The notes below the pieces were generated by a model, which was not told the DNA's origin, did no database searches, and saw only the letters and a list, made by a program, of their open reading frames with translations. From NCBI RefSeq assembly GCF_004121075.1, contig NZ_RHLN01000137.1, forward strand, positions 21,431-85,430: 64,000 bases of DNA, read 5' to 3'. The stretch is from Lutibacter sp. HS1-25 (GTDB taxonomy: Bacteria > Bacteroidota > Bacteroidia > Flavobacteriales > Flavobacteriaceae). This document shows, one piece after another, positions 61,461 to 64,000 of the stretch (position 1 is the first letter of the stretch; each line of letters begins with the position of its first letter). The translations under genes and the position numbers were made by a program.

Positions 61461-62396
61461 TTAAAAGAATCTTGGTGATTTATCAAATCCATTATTCAAA
61501 TTAAATTGATCTAAGTTGTATAGCAGTAGAAATTCATGTGAACCAGAACTAAATGCTTGTAGTTTTGCAAGTGTATAGTCATACGCATAACCTATGCGTA
61601 ATTTAGGCGTAACACCAAAGTTTACCATTCCAACTACAGCATCATTTAAGCGGTAACCTACGCCAAGTTCTAGCCTGTCTTGGTACAATACATTTGCATT
61701 TAAATCCAGTGCAATTGGGGCGCCATTTACAGCTTTTGCCATAAATGAAGGTTTAAGTTTAAATTCGGAATTGATATCAAAAACATAGCCACCTGTTAAA
61801 TAAAAGTGCGCTTTTTTTAAGTTTTCGTAGCGACCATTTTCATTGATGTAATGTTTTTCATTTAAGATATATGGAACTGAAAAACCAACGTAATAGTTAT
61901 CTTTGTTATAAAAAACACCGGCACCTATATTAAATTTTGATTCTTGTATGTTTTCAGAAAAATTAGGGTCTGTATTACCACTTCCAGACTCTAAATTAAG
62001 ACTGGTAAGATCTGCATTAAAAAAGCTTGCGCCAGCTTTCAATCCAAATGATAATTGTCCGTATTCTTCTAAATTTAATTTGTATGCAAAATCGGCAAAT
62101 ATGTTATTTTCTTTAACAATGTTTCCAATGTTGTCATTTACAAAAGTAAATCCAACTTCAATTTGCTCATTTATAGGTGTATGTGCAAAAATATTTGTTG
62201 ATGTTGGAGCGCCTTTTACACCTACCCATTGCGTTCTGTAAAGTGCACCCAAATTATAAACACCTAAAGTGCCAGTAGTATATGCGGGGTTGATTACACT
62301 CATATTGTACATATATTGGGTATATTGTACATCTTGTTGAGACCACAAAACTGTTGCAGTAAAAAGTGTAATGAATTGTATAAATATTTTTTTCAT
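61461..62396 (-). CDS. PorP/SprF-family outer membrane protein
   Basis: The 311-residue protein has a signal peptide ending TVLWSQ and the PorP/SprF hallmark start QDVQYTQYMYNMSVINPAYTTG. The rest is a beta-barrel pattern (LRIGYAYDYTLAKLQAFSSGSHEFLLLYN near the end is the family signature, key residues R, G, Y, S, H, E). Such proteins hold partner T9SS substrates at the surface. It is 16 bp upstream of the OmpA gene and 38 bp downstream of the sorting-domain protein. Confidence 0.94.
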   Translation of the reverse strand: MKKIFIQFITLFTATVLWSQQDVQYTQYMYNMSVINPAYTTGTLGVYNLGALYRTQWVGVKGAPTSTNIFAHTPINEQIEVGFTFVNDNIGNIVKENNIFADFAYKLNLEEYGQLSFGLKAGASFFNADLTSLNLESGSGNTDPNFSENIQESKFNIGAGVFYNKDNYYVGFSVPYILNEKHYINENGRYENLKKAHFYLTGGYVFDINSEFKLKPSFMAKAVNGAPIALDLNANVLYQDRLELGVGYRLNDAVVGMVNFGVTPKLRIGYAYDYTLAKLQAFSSGSHEFLLLYNLDQFNLNNGFDKSPRFF

Positions 62397-62434
62397 TTCT
62401 TATATTTTGAAGTGATAGTAATTTTAAATTTTAT

Positions 62435-64000
62435 TTAACGACTCAAATACAAACTGCCTTGTATTGGTTTGCGATTGTCTTTGTTGAAATGAATAATGTA
62501 ATAATATACACCCGAAGCTGCAATATCATTATCTCCTTTTAATCGCCCATTCCAATCAGGTTTGTTAATATCATAAGAGTACATTAAATTACCCCATCGG
62601 TTTACAAATTCAACTTTAAAATCGGGATATAATTCTCTTAAATTTTCAATTTTAAAGGTGTCATTAATACCATCACCATTTGGCGAGAAACCATCATAAA
62701 CTACAATATCATATTCATCACAAGCATTTAAATCTACTGTAACTTCAAGGTGAGAAACACTTGAGCACCCATTAATGTCAGTTTCAATAGCATAATAAGT
62801 TTTACCATCAATTAAAAGTTCAGATAAACTTAATTCAATACCATTTGGATAAGAGTTATACCAAGAAATAGCACCGTCATTATTAGCAGAAACTTTAGCA
62901 TCTAATTCAGCTAAAGTTGGGTTGTTTATAATACAAAATTCTTCACCACTTGACTCTATGATTGGAGTTCCTGGATTTGATAAAACAACTGTAACAGCAA
63001 TTTTTACAGCACTAATACAACCTGTTGAATTTGTTTTTGCAGCCCAATAAACTGCTCCATTTACCAATAAATCTGTATTGTTTAGAGGAGTAGTACTTGT
63101 CTCTGAATTAAACCATTCAATACCTGTTGAAGGTGTTAAGTCGGCTACAGTAGGGTTGTTAACTTGACAAAAAGTTTGTATAGATTCATCAATTGTAGGT
63201 GGAGGTACAGTTGTAATTGAAGCAATAACTTCAACTCTTGAAGTACTTTCACAGCCAGCAATAGCATCCGTATTTAATGCCCAATAGTTTTCTCCGTCAA
63301 CTAATAATTCTGTTGAACTTAATGGTGTTGTTGAAGTTTGAGAATCGTACCAAACAATAACATTTCCTGTAGCTTGTAAATCTGATATTTTTGGATTAAA
63401 AGCTTCACAAAAAGTTTGATTAGGCTCAGACACTATCGCATTAGGTACACTAATTACAGTTGCTTTTACTTCTAACCTTAAAGCACTTTCACAGTTAGCG
63501 GCATTGGTTTGAGAAGCCCAATACGATTGTCCATTTACCAATAGATCAGAACTATTTAAGGCAGTTGTAGAAGTTTCAGAATTATACCAAAGTACATTTG
63601 TACCAGTTACAGATAAATCACCTATTGTTGGTGAATTTGGTAGATAATCATTAACACAAAAAGTTTGAGTAGCAGCACCAGTAGGAGGCAAAGGCTTTTC
63701 AATGTTAGCAGTAACTTCTAATCTCAAAACACTTTCACAACCAGCAGTATTTGTTATTGTAGCATAGTAAACTTTACCATCAACCAAAGCAGCTGTTTTA
63801 GTTAAAGGCGTTGTAGCAGAATTGCTATCGTACCAGTTGATGTTATTTCCACTAGGACTTAAATTCTCAATAGTAGGATTGTCAATTTCACAAAAAGTTT
63901 GAGTAGCAGCACCAGTAGGAGGTAAAGGTTTTTCAATGTTAGCAGTAACTTCTAATCTTAACACACTTTCACAACCAGCAGTATTTGTTATTGTAGCGTA
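62435..64000 (-). CDS. Repeat-rich adhesin-like protein with T9SS type B sorting domain (5' end outside window)
   Basis: The frame is open from the window edge at 64000 to a TAA at 62435, so only the C-terminal 521 residues are visible. They comprise at least five repeats of about 77-83 residues, each with an ending like TFC.(I/V)NNPT followed by a W(Y/F)(D/N)S core and a YYA(T/I) or YWA strand, as in Ig-like beta domains. The last 90 residues form a gliding motility-associated CHU_C domain (GFSPNGDGINDTFKI, VEFVNRWGNLMY, ASGVYYYIIHF). It is probably a secreted surface adhesin anchored with the PorP/SprF protein encoded next. Confidence 0.9.
   Translation of the reverse strand, partial: YATITNTAGCESVLRLEVTANIEKPLPPTGAATQTFCEIDNPTIENLSPSGNNINWYDSNSATTPLTKTAALVDGKVYYATITNTAGCESVLRLEVTANIEKPLPPTGAATQTFCVNDYLPNSPTIGDLSVTGTNVLWYNSETSTTALNSSDLLVNGQSYWASQTNAANCESALRLEVKATVISVPNAIVSEPNQTFCEAFNPKISDLQATGNVIVWYDSQTSTTPLSSTELLVDGENYWALNTDAIAGCESTSRVEVIASITTVPPPTIDESIQTFCQVNNPTVADLTPSTGIEWFNSETSTTPLNNTDLLVNGAVYWAAKTNSTGCISAVKIAVTVVLSNPGTPIIESSGEEFCIINNPTLAELDAKVSANNDGAISWYNSYPNGIELSLSELLIDGKTYYAIETDINGCSSVSHLEVTVDLNACDEYDIVVYDGFSPNGDGINDTFKIENLRELYPDFKVEFVNRWGNLMYSYDINKPDWNGRLKGDNDIAASGVYYYIIHFNKDNRKPIQGSLYLSR
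63658..63763 (-). repeat. Near-identical repeat unit within the adhesin gene
   Basis: About 105 bp here, encoding TNTAGCESVLRLEV and GAATQTFC, are nearly identical to 63892-63997. The copies lie 234 bp (78 codons) apart. The downstream repeats are more diverged, so this pair was probably copied recently. Confidence 0.85.

Overview
The window is a chromosomal segment of a member of the Bacteroidota, almost certainly a flavobacterium. It is AT-rich. It carries SusC/SusD proteins, FecI/FecR regulators, type IX secretion (T9SS) sorting domains, a PorP/SprF protein, and promoters of the Bacteroidota -7 type (TAnnTTTG). Its tmRNA encodes a tag ending in ALAA. The genus cannot be fixed from the sequence alone. 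I saw no prophage, transposase, integrase, CRISPR array, rRNA or tRNA gene.

Layout. (1) 1-3124: the 3' part of ftsE, converging on two glycosyltransferases and a small YgjV-like membrane protein. (2) 3125-3616: a non-coding stretch holding a candidate small RNA and a perfect inverted repeat. (3) 3617-24135: a FecI sigma factor, FecR anti-sigma factor, SusC and SusD, two further surface lipoproteins (DUF4843 and PKD-like), then three CxxC thioredoxin-fold proteins, a DsbD with a separate copy of its alpha domain, and three proteases (S1C, M16, retropepsin-like). I read this as a system that imports peptides or small proteins, reduces their disulfides and cleaves them. (4) 24232-24622: tmRNA. 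(5) 24744-31419: an alanine-dehydrogenase/saccharopine-dehydrogenase-like enzyme, DUF3820, B12-dependent ribonucleotide reductase, a 16-copy 7-bp tandem repeat, kdsA, an RluA-type pseudouridine synthase and a NUDIX hydrolase. (6) 31427-35414: a secreted Asn-rich protein and two paralogous LamG proteins with T9SS sorting domains. (7) 35561-40674: htpG, an iodotyrosine-deiodinase-like flavoenzyme, a FabH-type ketosynthase, a CoA-binding protein and a J-domain-like protein. (8) 46117 down to 40691: a seven-gene operon rsfS-ftsH-LUD-cdsA-psd-acbp-yceI joining proteostasis to phospholipid synthesis, with birA divergent from it. (9) 46960-54761: SRPBCC protein, pyrE, NUDIX, SulP transporter, MobA-like and XdhC-like proteins, RluE-like pseudouridine synthase and topoisomerase III. 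(10) 54926-59328: GH9 glucanase, a small acidic protein, an AGE-family epimerase and an alpha/beta hydrolase, which together suggest cello-oligosaccharide use. (11) 59547-64000: OmpA-PD40 protein, PorP/SprF and the C-terminal part of a repeat-rich adhesin-like protein with a type B T9SS signal.

Several convergent gene pairs lack a spacer terminator. At three of them a long inverted repeat lies inside, or overlaps, the coding ends (birA, yceI, sulP/mobA). Where a gene had several possible starts I chose those that fit signal peptides, family alignment and the position of TAnnTTTG elements. All promoter calls are by eye. Family assignments come from recognised motifs, not from a database search.
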